A stretch of 64,000 nt of DNA, from the NCBI GenBank assembly GCA_963784135.1, contig CAWAQG010000004.1, positions 806,001 through 870,000 of the forward strand, read 5' to 3'. Made by a program: the position numbers and the translations under genes. Below the pieces are notes generated by a model. That model was not told the DNA's origin, did no database searches, and saw nothing but the letters and a program-made list of their open reading frames with translations. The DNA is from JADFXI01 sp963784135 (GTDB taxonomy: Bacteria; Nitrospirota; Thermodesulfovibrionia; Thermodesulfovibrionales; Dissulfurispiraceae). Shown in pieces: positions 42,500-50,651 of this stretch (within the stretch, counting starts at the first letter, position 1; each line of letters opens with the position of its first letter).

Positions 42500-45313
42500 T
42501 TAAATTGTTTTCAGAAGATTCAGGTTCTCATCGAGTTTCGCTCTTTTGGTCAAAAGCTCATCATGTTTAGTCTTGTCTTTTTCGAGGACATTCTTCGGGG
42601 CGTTATTTAAAAAATCCTCATTAAGCAGCTTTTTATTCAAAAACCTCAACGCCTCGTCGATTTTGTCCATTTCCTTCTGTAGCCTTTTGACCTCGGCGCC
42701 GACATCGAGCAATCCGCTCAAAGGGATATACACTTCCATTCCTTCATGCACAGCAACTGCAGAACCCTCTACTCGCTGTATGCCCGGCCCAGCGTTAAGC
42801 TCCCTGCATCTCGTCAATTTTTTTATCGATACAAGATTGTTTTCGATTACCTCTTCAACTTCTTTTGAAAGTGTCTTGATATCAGCCCTGATCTCCACAG
42901 AAGGCGCTATGTTCAACTCTCCCCTTACGCTTCGTATGCCCGTAACAGCATTGAGCAAAATCTCCATCTGCCGCTCCGCTTCAGGAAATCGCGGCAGCTC
43001 TCCGGGATAGCGCGTGCGCATTAATGACGAATCGCCGTCAAATACATTGTGCCATAACTCCTCGGTGACAAAGGGGACAAATGGATGCAATAATTTAATG
43101 CTCTGTTCAAGGACAAAAAAGAGGCACGCAACAATAGCAGTCTTCTCTTCGCTGTCCTCCTGATAAAGCGTGGGCTTGGATATTTCAAGGTACCAGTCGC
43201 AGAATTCGTGCCAAATGAAATGATAGACACTGCCGGCAGCGTCATTGAACCTGTAATTCCCGAGATTTCTGTTGACCTCACTCACGGTAAACGCCAGCCT
43301 GCTCAGGATCCATCTGCTCGCAACGTCGAGGGTGGCGCCATGAGCATACGGGTCCTGTCTTTTCCATACCTGTTCGTATTTAACAATAAATTTGGCGGCA
43401 TTCCAGAGCTTGTTAATAAAATGCCGGTAGCCCTCCAGCCGCTCTTCCGAAAATCTTACATCCCTCCCCTGGGCAGCAAAAGCGGCAAGAGAAAATCTGA
43501 AGGCGTCGGTGCCGTATTTTCCTGTCATCACCAGCGGATCAACTACATTGCCCTTTGATTTGCTCATTTTCTGCCCTTTGGCATCACGCACAAGGGCATG
43601 AATGTAGACATCTCTGAACGGTACCTCATCCAGACATTTCAACCCCATCATCAGCATGCGCGCCACCCAGAAAAAGAGAATATCAAAACCGGTGACAAGT
43701 ACGCTGGTTGGATAAAAGGTCTTCAAATCAGCGGTCGCATCAGGCCAACCCAGAGTGGAAAACGGCCAAAGCGCCGAGGAAAACCAGGTATCGAGAACGT
43801 CGGGATCACGAATAACGTGGCCGCTCCCGCAACGAGGACATACCTTTATATCTTCTCTCCGGCAATTGGGAATTACCTCTTTTGTTACCCGTATTATTTT
43901 AGAGTTCCTGAGAATCTCGTCATGGCCCATGCCTTGCAACCGCAAATCAGCGTATGTGCCTCCGGCAACTGGTTTGCCGGAAAGTGTTACAGCCCTGAAG
44001 AAAATATGCTCGATCATCGTACCCTGTTTGCGCCCATCATCAGTGCTGCAATCAGGGCAGTACCAGACCGGTATCCGGTGGCCCCACCATATCTGCCGCG
44101 AAATGCACCAGTCTTTTATGTCGCGCATCCATGCAAAGTAGTTATTGTCCCATGAAGAGGGAATTAGTTTTGTCTCGCCGTCCCCGACCGCTTTCACCGC
44201 CCTGGACGCAAGCGGTTCTATTTTGACATACCACTGGATAGTCAGGAGCGGCTCGATGACTGTTTTGCAGCGGTAACAGTGGCCGACGGCGTGCCTGTGC
44301 TTTTTTTCTCCTTCGAGCAGTCCCCTATCTTTCAGGCTGCCGAGCAGTTTCTTTCTGCAGTCGTACCTGTCAAGCCCCCTGCACGCTTCGCCTGCTTCGG
44401 CGCTCATATGGCCGTCTTCCGTAATAACGCTTATGGAAGGAAGGCCATGGCGTTTTCCCATTGCCTCATCATTAAAGTCGTGGGCCGGCGTTACCTTTAC
44501 CGCACCGGTCCCGAACGAGGATTCAACCGACTGATCGGCTATTATGGGTATGGTCCTTCCAGTAAAGGGAAGCTCTACGGCCTTGCCTATCAGCCTCAGG
44601 TATCGTTCATCTTCTGGATTCACCGCCACCGCCGTATCGCCGAGCATTGTCTCGGGTCTTGTTGTGGCAACCGTGATATAACCTTCGGCATCAGTCAGGG
44701 GGTACTTAATATAATAGAGGGCCCCGTCAAGTTCTTCATATTCCACTTCAAGATCAGATAATGCGGTATGGCAGCGCGGGCACCAGTTGATTAAGCGGTT
44801 GTCACGGTAGGCCAGTCCCGCTTCAAAAAGTCTTACAAACACCTCCCGCACCGCCCTGGACAGACCCTCATCCAGCGTGAAGCGTTCTCTCGACCAATCA
44901 CACGAAGCGCCCAGCTTTTTAAGCTGGTGAATTATTTTCCCTCCGTATTCGGCTTTCCATTGCCATATCCTTTCGATAAAAGCGTCTCTGCCCAGGTCAT
45001 ATCTGTTCAGACCCTCTTTTGCAAGCTCTTTTTCCACCACGTTCTGGGTCGCTATACCTGCGTGGTCAGTGCCCGGGACCCACAACACATTATATCCGGA
45101 CATCCTTTTCCACCTCGCAAGTATGTCCTGCAGCGTAGCGTTAAGCGCATGTCCCATGTGAAGGGAGCCGGTAACATTCGGCGGAGGGATAACAATACAG
45201 AATGGGGGCTTGTCAGCGCCTGGGTCCGGTTTGAAATATCCGAGGGACTCCCAGAGTGTGTACCATTTGTCCTCAATATCTTCAGGGTTATAGTTCTGTT
45301 TTATATCAAGCAT
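42500..45313 (-). CDS. valS: Valyl-tRNA synthetase
   Basis: A 937-residue class I synthetase. HIGH motif in PPPNVTGSLHMGHALN, the editing domain with TTRPETMLGDTAVAVNPED, a zinc-type knuckle CPRCGSGHVIRDPDVLDTWFSS and KMSKSKGNVVDP. The last 70 residues form the C-terminal arginine-rich coiled coil typical of ValRS. Full length. Its start is 86 bp after the response-regulator stop. The long minus-strand run from the nifU gene to moeA is probably more than one transcript. Confidence 0.97.
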   Translation of the reverse strand: MLDIKQNYNPEDIEDKWYTLWESLGYFKPDPGADKPPFCIVIPPPNVTGSLHMGHALNATLQDILARWKRMSGYNVLWVPGTDHAGIATQNVVEKELAKEGLNRYDLGRDAFIERIWQWKAEYGGKIIHQLKKLGASCDWSRERFTLDEGLSRAVREVFVRLFEAGLAYRDNRLINWCPRCHTALSDLEVEYEELDGALYYIKYPLTDAEGYITVATTRPETMLGDTAVAVNPEDERYLRLIGKAVELPFTGRTIPIIADQSVESSFGTGAVKVTPAHDFNDEAMGKRHGLPSISVITEDGHMSAEAGEACRGLDRYDCRKKLLGSLKDRGLLEGEKKHRHAVGHCYRCKTVIEPLLTIQWYVKIEPLASRAVKAVGDGETKLIPSSWDNNYFAWMRDIKDWCISRQIWWGHRIPVWYCPDCSTDDGRKQGTMIEHIFFRAVTLSGKPVAGGTYADLRLQGMGHDEILRNSKIIRVTKEVIPNCRREDIKVCPRCGSGHVIRDPDVLDTWFSSALWPFSTLGWPDATADLKTFYPTSVLVTGFDILFFWVARMLMMGLKCLDEVPFRDVYIHALVRDAKGQKMSKSKGNVVDPLVMTGKYGTDAFRFSLAAFAAQGRDVRFSEERLEGYRHFINKLWNAAKFIVKYEQVWKRQDPYAHGATLDVASRWILSRLAFTVSEVNRNLGNYRFNDAAGSVYHFIWHEFCDWYLEISKPTLYQEDSEEKTAIVACLFFVLEQSIKLLHPFVPFVTEELWHNVFDGDSSLMRTRYPGELPRFPEAERQMEILLNAVTGIRSVRGELNIAPSVEIRADIKTLSKEVEEVIENNLVSIKKLTRCRELNAGPGIQRVEGSAVAVHEGMEVYIPLSGLLDVGAEVKRLQKEMDKIDEALRFLNKKLLNEDFLNNAPKNVLEKDKTKHDELLTKRAKLDENLNLLKTI

Positions 45314-45398
45314 AGTTACACGTTAATCAGGTTCTATTTGTTGCATCGTTTGATTTCAGACCAAGGTCTCGCGCAGGGAACTTTCCAAAAACAATTTT

Positions 45399-46328
45399 TC
45401 AGGGCTCTGCTGTAATTTTTTCAATCTCTTTTTTTATGATCGTCTCCGCCACTTCAGGAACGACCCTGTTAATGGCCGCCATAATTTCACCGTGCAGAGA
45501 TTGCATCATTTCCATTACAAGTTCTTTTGTCACATCCCCGATAATCTTTGGCGCATTCTGCGCCAGGGTCGCGGAAACAACCTCTTTGATTTCAGCAGAA
45601 AGCGCCGCAATAGTATCACAGCTGACGATATCCGAGACCCTCCTGTCAACAGACTGACTCACGATTTCGAGAATTTCTTCTTTGGAAGGCAGGGCAAGTG
45701 TATCGATAAGGCCGCTTATGCCGTATACCTGGGGTGTATCCTCTTTTAATGCATCCGCCATCTCCTCTTCAAAAGCTTTACCCGTTGATGAAAGGGCCGG
45801 CCTTGCCTCGGATTCCTTCTCAGCTATCTCCTCATATTCGCTTTTTTCCTCTCCCGCAGCCGCAAGCTCCTCGTCCCAATCAGGCCCTTCAACGGAAGAA
45901 GGCTGCTCCGCTTCCTGAACGGCAACGGCTGCAGGGGCCTCAACGCTTGCCGGTCCGGCGCTGATAAGAAGCGATTTGATCTTGCTGATTAATTCCTGGG
46001 ATTCAAAAGGTTTTATAATGTAATCGTCTGCCCCGACTGATTTTGCATAACTTTCATCAAAGGGTTCAAAAGCTCCTGCAAGAAGTACAACCGGCAGGTG
46101 AACAGTAGCAGCATTATTCTTGATTTTTTCACAAAGCTGGTAGCCGTTCAATTTAGGCATTTCGATATCGGCAAGCACTATATTCGGGCCGAATGATTCA
46201 ATCAATGCGAGGGCCTGTTCTCCGTCGTTGCAGGTCTTTATTTCAAAATGCTCATCAGCAAGCACCAACTCAACAACCTTCTGAATGGTAAGGCTGTCGT
46301 CGGCCAAAAGCAGTTTATATGGAATCAT
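45399..46328 (-). CDS. Single-domain-type response regulator with acidic linker and helical C-terminus
   Basis: A 309-residue protein. Receiver domain 1-120: LLADDSLTIQKVV, phospho-acceptor IVLADIEMPKLNG (D54), VLLAGAF and ADDYIIKPFESQEL. From about 130 to 215 it is Glu/Ala-rich and probably unstructured; the last 90 residues are amphipathic helices (ILEIVSQSVDRRVSDIVS, VTKELVMEMMQSLHGEIMAAINR). This layout resembles FrzS/PilG-like polarity or motility receivers, but I do not see a DNA-binding domain. It stands between nifU and valS; no kinase is near. Confidence 0.75.
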   Translation of the reverse strand: MIPYKLLLADDSLTIQKVVELVLADEHFEIKTCNDGEQALALIESFGPNIVLADIEMPKLNGYQLCEKIKNNAATVHLPVVLLAGAFEPFDESYAKSVGADDYIIKPFESQELISKIKSLLISAGPASVEAPAAVAVQEAEQPSSVEGPDWDEELAAAGEEKSEYEEIAEKESEARPALSSTGKAFEEEMADALKEDTPQVYGISGLIDTLALPSKEEILEIVSQSVDRRVSDIVSCDTIAALSAEIKEVVSATLAQNAPKIIGDVTKELVMEMMQSLHGEIMAAINRVVPEVAETIIKKEIEKITAEP

Positions 46329-46427
46329 TCTGTGTTTCCTCCCGAAGCGTGTCTACGCGCATGCCCGCCCCGCTGTAATCCTCTTGCAGCAACAGTCCAC
46401 AGATTTTAGAAGTAAACACTAATTTTG

Positions 46428-46799
46428 TCAAGATTTTTTCTTGCTCCTGTAGTCCTCTATCGCCTTTTTCAAGGCATCTGCGCCGAGATTTGAGCAATGC
46501 ATCTTTTGCGGCGGCAGTCCTCCCAGTTCCGCGGCAACAGTTTCTTTTGAGATGGCCAGCGCCTCGTCAAGGGTCTTCCCCTTTACCAGTTCCGTAATCA
46601 TACTGCTGACCGCAATAGCGGAACCGCAGCCGAACGTCCTGAATTTAGCATCAATAATGCGGTCATCTTCGACTTTTATGAAAATCTGCATGGAATCCCC
46701 GCATGTAGGGTTGCCCTCCATGCCGACGCCGTCAGCATCGGGGATCTCACCCACGTTCCTCGGATTCATAAAATGGTCCATCACTTTTTGAGAATACAT
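46428..46799 (-). CDS. IscU/NifU-type iron-sulfur scaffold
   Basis: A 123-residue U-type scaffold. The three cluster cysteines are in GNPTCGDSM, FRTFGCGSA and KMHCSNLG; Asp follows the first Cys (CGD) as in IscU. The Leu-Pro-Pro-x-Lys Hsc66-like site is present as LPPQK. It begins three bases after the NifS-like stop and the two are surely co-translated. With the Rrf2 regulator and TusA-like protein this is an ISC-like operon, but the desulfurase partner has an odd active site (next gene). Confidence 0.92.
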   Translation of the reverse strand: MYSQKVMDHFMNPRNVGEIPDADGVGMEGNPTCGDSMQIFIKVEDDRIIDAKFRTFGCGSAIAVSSMITELVKGKTLDEALAISKETVAAELGGLPPQKMHCSNLGADALKKAIEDYRSKKKS

Positions 46800-46802
46800 A
46801 GC

Positions 46803-48041
46803 CTAACCTCCCGTGTAGCATTGATCTCCGTCCGCACCCCCAAAAGTCTTCGACTTTTCGGGGTCCCCGTCGCTGCCTGCGCCCCATCCTTTTGCGAAGG
46901 GAGACATGTCACGTAATTTTTTGACCACCTGAGGAAATTCCTCAAGGAAGTAATTTATGTCCTCCATAGAGTTGTCCATGCCGAGGCTGAAGACGATAGA
47001 CCCCTGCGCAAGCGATGACGGGATGCCCAGCGAGAGCAAAACCGGCGAGGACTTCAACGCCCTGGAAGAGCATGCAGAGCCGCTTGCAGACAATATTCCC
47101 TTCATCGACAGCATCAGGAGCATGGCTTCACCCTCAATAAATTCAACAACAAAGCTTGCATGGTGCGGAAGCCTGACTTCATGATGTCCGGTAAGATACA
47201 CGTTAGGAAGCTTCAGCACGCCGGCAATCAATGCATCTCTCAATTGCCTGCAGTGTTCCATTCTGACAGGCATTTCCTGCGCGGACATCTCGGCAGCCTT
47301 GCCCATTCCGACTATCGCGGGCACATTCTCGGTGCCGGCCCTTCTGCCGCCTTCCTGGATTCCGCCGTAAATCAGCGGCGCAATTCGCAAGCCCTCCCTT
47401 ACATAAAGCGCTCCGGCGCCTTTGGGACCGTAAAACTGGTGCGCCGCCATGGTGAGAAGGTCCACGCCAAGCTCCTTAACGTCAACAGGAATATTTCCGG
47501 TTGTCGCAACAGCGTCAGCGTGCATGGTTATACCCCGCTCTTTTGCAATCTGTGCTATCTCACGAATGGGCTCTATAGTGCCAATCTCGCTGCTGGCGTG
47601 CGTCACTGAAATAAGTATAGTCTCCTTATTTATCGATTTTATTACCGTGTCAGGATCAATAACACCCTTATTATCGACAGGCACATAAGTGACAACAAAC
47701 CCGCTTTTTTCGAGAAAGCGCGCCGAATTCAGAATTGAGTGGTGCTCTACCTTTGAAACTATTACATGCTTGCCCTTGTTCTGCCTCGCAAAGGCAATTC
47801 CCCTGAGTGCAAAGTTGTTGGCTTCCGCGCCGCTTGAGGTAAAAACCACTGCAGGCGGTTTTGCATTGATCAGGTCCGCAACCTGCTGCCGCGCCTTTTC
47901 TATCGCGTCGCGGGCCATCATGCCGAGGTCATAGAGGCTCAGAGGGTTTCCAAAATTATCTTTGAAATAAGGCATCATTGCATCAAGCACTTCCGGATGC
48001 AGCGGATTTGCGGCAACATGATCAAAATAACACCTTCTCAT
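46803..48041 (-). CDS. NifS/IscS-like protein lacking the PLP lysine
   Basis: A 412-residue class V aminotransferase-fold protein. VEHHSILNSA, MHADAVATTGNIPVDV and SASGSACSSRAL (with the persulfide Cys, about 324) match IscS. At the site where family members have S-x-H-K (PLP Schiff-base lysine) this protein reads MAAHQFYGPKG: the codon is CAG, Gln, at about residue 202. A. fulgidus IscS likewise lacks that lysine and was reported to have no desulfurase activity while giving a Cys ligand to the cluster. The C-terminal 30 residues after KLRDMSPF are extra, partly read from a palindrome (46837-46863) and add a Cys. Start GTG or ATG at 48041. Confidence 0.85.
   Translation of the reverse strand: MRRCYFDHVAANPLHPEVLDAMMPYFKDNFGNPLSLYDLGMMARDAIEKARQQVADLINAKPPAVVFTSSGAEANNFALRGIAFARQNKGKHVIVSKVEHHSILNSARFLEKSGFVVTYVPVDNKGVIDPDTVIKSINKETILISVTHASSEIGTIEPIREIAQIAKERGITMHADAVATTGNIPVDVKELGVDLLTMAAHQFYGPKGAGALYVREGLRIAPLIYGGIQEGGRRAGTENVPAIVGMGKAAEMSAQEMPVRMEHCRQLRDALIAGVLKLPNVYLTGHHEVRLPHHASFVVEFIEGEAMLLMLSMKGILSASGSACSSRALKSSPVLLSLGIPSSLAQGSIVFSLGMDNSMEDINYFLEEFPQVVKKLRDMSPFAKGWGAGSDGDPEKSKTFGGADGDQCYTGG
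46837..46863. repeat. Mobile small palindrome inside the nifS-like gene
   Basis: CCCCCAAAAGTC-TTC-GACTTTTCGGGG in the 3' coding end. It matches the nested hairpin at 31423-31449. On the minus strand it codes the residues DPEKSKTFGG and pushes the stop codon past the normal family end. Confidence 0.75.
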
Positions 48042-48100
48042 ATATGTTCTCCTTACCCTCGTTAATAGCTATAGTCTGACACTTTTTTTCTTTTCCATTT

Positions 48101-48135
48101 ACCCATAGCCTAACGCCTATAGCCTATAGCCTGCT
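48101..48135. repeat. TATAGCC tandem repeat at the end of the TusA-like gene
   Basis: CATAGCCTAACGCCTATAGCCTATAGCC-type words; on the minus strand the part from 48110 codes the last residues (AIGYRR) and the stop of the TusA-like gene. Confidence 0.6.
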
Positions 48136-48376
48136 GTTTTTTTATATAAAACCTATAATAGTCATCATCTTCATCCAGTCCGATAAATTCATTTCCTGTC
48201 CGCTCGCACCACTGAGGGATGTCCTCGAGCGCGCCATCATAGTCGGTAAGTATCTCAAGCACCTGGCCCTGGTCAAGCCCTTTGATCAGCTCTTCGAGCT
48301 TAAGGAGATGCATCGGACACATCATATAAACAATATCAGCAGTAATATCTGCCTTGACCCCATGAACAAATTTCAT
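48110..48376 (-). CDS. TusA-family sulfur carrier
   Basis: An 88-residue protein with the TusA fold: ADIVYMMCPMHLLKLEELIKGLDQGQVLEILTDYDGALEDIPQWCERTGNEF. The conserved active Cys is in MMCPMH, corresponding to CPxP. A second Cys stands in QWCERTG. TusA relays persulfide sulfur from a desulfurase to acceptors. The C-terminal AIGYRR is supplied by a tandem repeat. It lies between the Rrf2 gene and the NifS-like gene, so it is probably the sulfur carrier of this ISC-like set. Confidence 0.8.
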   Translation of the reverse strand: MKFVHGVKADITADIVYMMCPMHLLKLEELIKGLDQGQVLEILTDYDGALEDIPQWCERTGNEFIGLDEDDDYYRFYIKKQQAIGYRR

Positions 48377-48439
48377 ATAGTTAGATTATAAAATCTCTCC
48401 TCGCCCCGATTCAGTCAATTTGTAATCTAATTATTTATG

Positions 48440-48565
48440 GACTCGTAAAAAGTCGTCATACCCGCGAAGGCGGGTATCCAGAGTGTAAACAACTACCCGA
48501 AAAGAATGGATTCCCGTTTTCACGGGAATGACAAAGAAAGCGCTTTTTCAGACTTTTTACGAGTT
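48440..48565. repeat. 126-bp MITE-like palindromic element at the end of the Rrf2 gene
   Basis: Terminal arms GACTCGTAAAAAGTC (48440-48454) and GACTTTTTACGAGTT (48551-48565) enclose two palindromes (ATACCCGCG/GCGGGTAT and ATTCCCGTT/CACGGGAAT). The Rrf2 frame runs into it, and the stop TGA at 48520-48522 lies in the repeat. An inverted relative is at 17650-17757. Confidence 0.8.
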
Positions 48566-49008
48566 CGTCTATTATTAGCAATTTTCTCTTTAATTGGATA
48601 AATATCACCCGACATCAGGTTTTTTAATGTTATTGTTTCCAGAAATGCTTCTATTTGTTCACCAAGAGCTTTCCACAGCAGGTGAGTAACGCAGTTGTCA
48701 ACCCTTATGCAGCCTTCATCAGGATTAAGACAGGACGTAATGGCAACAGGCCCTTCAAGCTCGCTCACGATAGATGCAATGCTTATTTTTTCCGGCCCTC
48801 TGTTTAAAAGATACCCTCCGCCCGGCCCTTTTACGCTTTTGATAAGGCCCGCTTTCCGGAGTTTGTTCAGTATCTGCTCAAGATATGCGACAGAGACATC
48901 CTGTTTCTCGGATATTTCTTTTATAGTGACCGGTTGACCAGGGTATCCGCGCGCTATTTCGTACATAGCCCTTACACCGTACTGTCCCTTTGTCGATAAT
49001 CGCAGCAT
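48520..49008 (-). CDS. Rrf2/IscR-type transcription regulator
   Basis: A 162-residue Rrf2 protein. Winged helix 1-65 (STKGQYGVRAMYEIAR, ISEKQDVSVAYLEQILNKLRKAGLI, KGPGGGYLLNR). Cluster ligands are in SCLNPDEGCIRVDNCVTH: three Cys and a His placed as in IscR, with six rather than five residues between the first two. It likely represses its own operon (tusA-like, nifS-like, nifU) according to cluster state. The last 16 residues (RRTRKKSEKALSLSFP) are read from the repeat 48440-48565. The start has no ribosome site; the -10 box is about six bases away, so the mRNA looks leaderless. Confidence 0.9.
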   Translation of the reverse strand: MLRLSTKGQYGVRAMYEIARGYPGQPVTIKEISEKQDVSVAYLEQILNKLRKAGLIKSVKGPGGGYLLNRGPEKISIASIVSELEGPVAITSCLNPDEGCIRVDNCVTHLLWKALGEQIEAFLETITLKNLMSGDIYPIKEKIANNRRTRKKSEKALSLSFP

Positions 49009-49014
49009 GTAAAT

Positions 49015-49043
49015 ATGCTATAATGGTCTACTGATTTTGTCAA
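49015..49043 (-). promoter_or_regulatory. Promoter of the Rrf2/ISC operon
   Basis: On the minus strand TTGACA (49038-49043) is followed after 17 bases by TAGCAT (49015-49020), or after 15 by TATAGC. The ATG begins at 49008, so the transcript would start on or next to it. The IS target duplication begins at 49044, directly upstream of the -35 box, so core promoter and insertion touch but do not overlap. Confidence 0.55.
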
Positions 49044-49059
49044 GTATTATTGATGAAAA
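49044..49059. repeat. 16-bp target-site duplication, left of IS copy 2
   Basis: GTATTATTGATGAAAA stands here and again, perfectly, at 50428-50443. It is what the element copied on insertion. Confidence 0.95.
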
Positions 49060-49117
49060 TGTGGCGAGCAGATAAACTGTCCGTATCTGTAGCACATAAA
49101 CTGTCCGGATAAAATAT

Positions 49118-49141
49118 ATGGATAGCAAGGGGGCTATCCAT
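49118..49141 (+). promoter_or_regulatory. Hairpin masking the transposase start
   Basis: ATGGATAGC and GCTATCCAT form a perfect nine-base stem; its loop is AAGGGG and the ATG at 49140 sits on the stem's 3' side. The G-run that would serve as ribosome site is locked in the loop. Copy 1 has the same hairpin. It probably keeps outside transcription from producing transposase. Confidence 0.6.
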
Positions 49142-50318
49142 GAAACGTTCGGCAGTGTTGCAGGAGGTACGGAAGATGAGATTTGAAGAAAGCTATGAGG
49201 GTTGGATACGAGGTCGATTAACGCAGGAAGAAGCAGCAACGCTTCTGGGTGTGTGCGATAGGACATTTAGAAGATATATGTTGAGGTATGAAGATACGGG
49301 CCTGGAGGGCCTTATAGATAAGCGTTTAGGGCAAATATCTCATAAACGTGCGCCTGTTGATGAAGTAGTCGCACTATCGGATCTTTATAGCAATCGCTTT
49401 TGTGGTTTCAATGTCAAACATTTTTATAGCTGGTACCGGCGTGCTTATCAAGGGACCAGAAGCTACACATGGGTCAAGAACACCCTTCAGGAAAAGGGAT
49501 TGGTCCCGAAGGCAGCACAGAAAGGTACACACAGGAAAAAGCGTACAAGGGCACCTTATACCGGTATGATGCTGCACCAGGATGGTTCCAAACATCAGTG
49601 GGTTGAAGGAAAATACTGGGATCTAATCGTAACTATGGATGATGCCACGAGTGAACACTACTCGATGTTTTTTGTGCAGGAGGAAGGCACTCAAAGCAGC
49701 TTTCAAGGGGTAAAAGAAGTTATTGAGCAACACGGATTGTTTGCTTCGTTGTATACGGATCGTGGAAGTCACTACTGGCATACACCGGAGGCCGGAGGGA
49801 AGGTGGACAAATCAAATCTTACCCAGTTCGGTCGTGCAATGAGCCAACTTGGAATTAAGATGATTGCTGCGTATTCTCCTGAGGCCAGGGGTCGTTCTGA
49901 GCGAGCCTTCGAAACTCATCAAGACCGCCTCGTCAAGGAGCTTGCAATGGCGGGCATTACTGAGATGAAGCAGGCCAATGATTATCTTGCCAGTACTTAT
50001 ATGCCAGCCCATAATGCCGAGTTCACTGTTGTCCCGCAGGAACCACAGAGCGTGTTCGTGACTTGGGCAGGCACTGCCTTGGAAGACATCCTATGCGAAC
50101 AGTATGACCGCACCGTAGGCAACGACAACTGTGTAAAGTTCGATGGGCTAAAACTTCAGATCCCGCCAAATCAATATCGCTGCCACTACGTTAAGGTCGA
50201 AGTTCGCGTCCATCGTTATCCGGATGGTGGCCTTGCTATATTCCATGGACCGAGAAAACTGGCGGTCTTTGACCCTAAAGGAAAGGAGATTGCAAAGTGC
50301 TCACATGCAGCGGCATGA
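49140..50318 (+). CDS. DDE integrase-core transposase of IS copy 2
   Basis: A full-length, 392-residue transposase. N-terminal helix-turn-helix (RLTQEEAATLLGVCDRTFRRYM), a basic linker (GTHRKKRTRAPY) and an rve core with MDDATSEHYS, LYTDRGSHYW and EARGRSERAFETHQ as the D-D-E segments. The last 100 residues include a small beta-domain (VEVRVHRYPDGGLAIFHGPRKLAVF) common in IS481/ISNCY-type transposases. The 227 residues visible in copy 3 are identical to this, so this lineage moved recently. Confidence 0.95.
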   Translation: MKRSAVLQEVRKMRFEESYEGWIRGRLTQEEAATLLGVCDRTFRRYMLRYEDTGLEGLIDKRLGQISHKRAPVDEVVALSDLYSNRFCGFNVKHFYSWYRRAYQGTRSYTWVKNTLQEKGLVPKAAQKGTHRKKRTRAPYTGMMLHQDGSKHQWVEGKYWDLIVTMDDATSEHYSMFFVQEEGTQSSFQGVKEVIEQHGLFASLYTDRGSHYWHTPEAGGKVDKSNLTQFGRAMSQLGIKMIAAYSPEARGRSERAFETHQDRLVKELAMAGITEMKQANDYLASTYMPAHNAEFTVVPQEPQSVFVTWAGTALEDILCEQYDRTVGNDNCVKFDGLKLQIPPNQYRCHYVKVEVRVHRYPDGGLAIFHGPRKLAVFDPKGKEIAKCSHAAA

Positions 50319-50427
50319 GACTCAATAAAACTGACATCGGTGGCCTGCCATGTTCCATGCGCAGCCACCCTGCAGAACCGGACAGTTTATTTGCTCTAAA
50401 ACCGGACAACTCTATTTGTTGACAACA

Positions 50428-50443
50428 GTATTATTGATGAAAA
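50428..50443. repeat. 16-bp target-site duplication, right of IS copy 2
   Basis: Perfect match to 49044-49059. Confidence 0.95.
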
Positions 50444-50508
50444 CCTGGTGTGCGTCATGGATGTGGGGGGCGCCAAGACAACATTGTGTCGAAAGCAGCG
50501 TCGTGCCC

Positions 50509-50571
50509 TGTCACTCCGGCTTGTCCGGAGTCTATTCATAGAACCACGATTCCGGACAAGCCGGAATGACA
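50509..50571. repeat. REP-like double palindrome
   Basis: CACTCCGGCTTGTCCGGAGT and ATTCCGGACAAGCCGGAAT separated by about 14 bases; the same family as 19933-20003 and 27761-27830. The 333-bp gap 50319-50651 holds the IS end, the target duplication, this element and no gene I can support. Confidence 0.75.
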
Positions 50572-50651
50572 AAATTATAAACCAATAAATCTGACGCAGG
50601 CCCAATAGAAATATCCGGCAAAACCGGATGCTTGAGAGCAGTTGTTATAAT

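Larger units (their letters stand above)
49060..50427 (+). mobile_element. Complete IS1202/ISNCY-like insertion sequence, copy 2 (1368 bp)
   Basis: The ends are TGTGGCGAGC... (49060) and ...GTTGACAACA (50427), imperfect inverted repeats of about 49 bp each with two ACTGTCCG words. A perfect 16-bp target duplication frames it. One long transposase frame fills the middle. From memory, a subgroup of the IS1202 family (ISTde1 type) makes duplications of 15-18 bp, which fits. It lies between the Rrf2 gene and the SLH/DUF3443 region. Confidence 0.93.
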
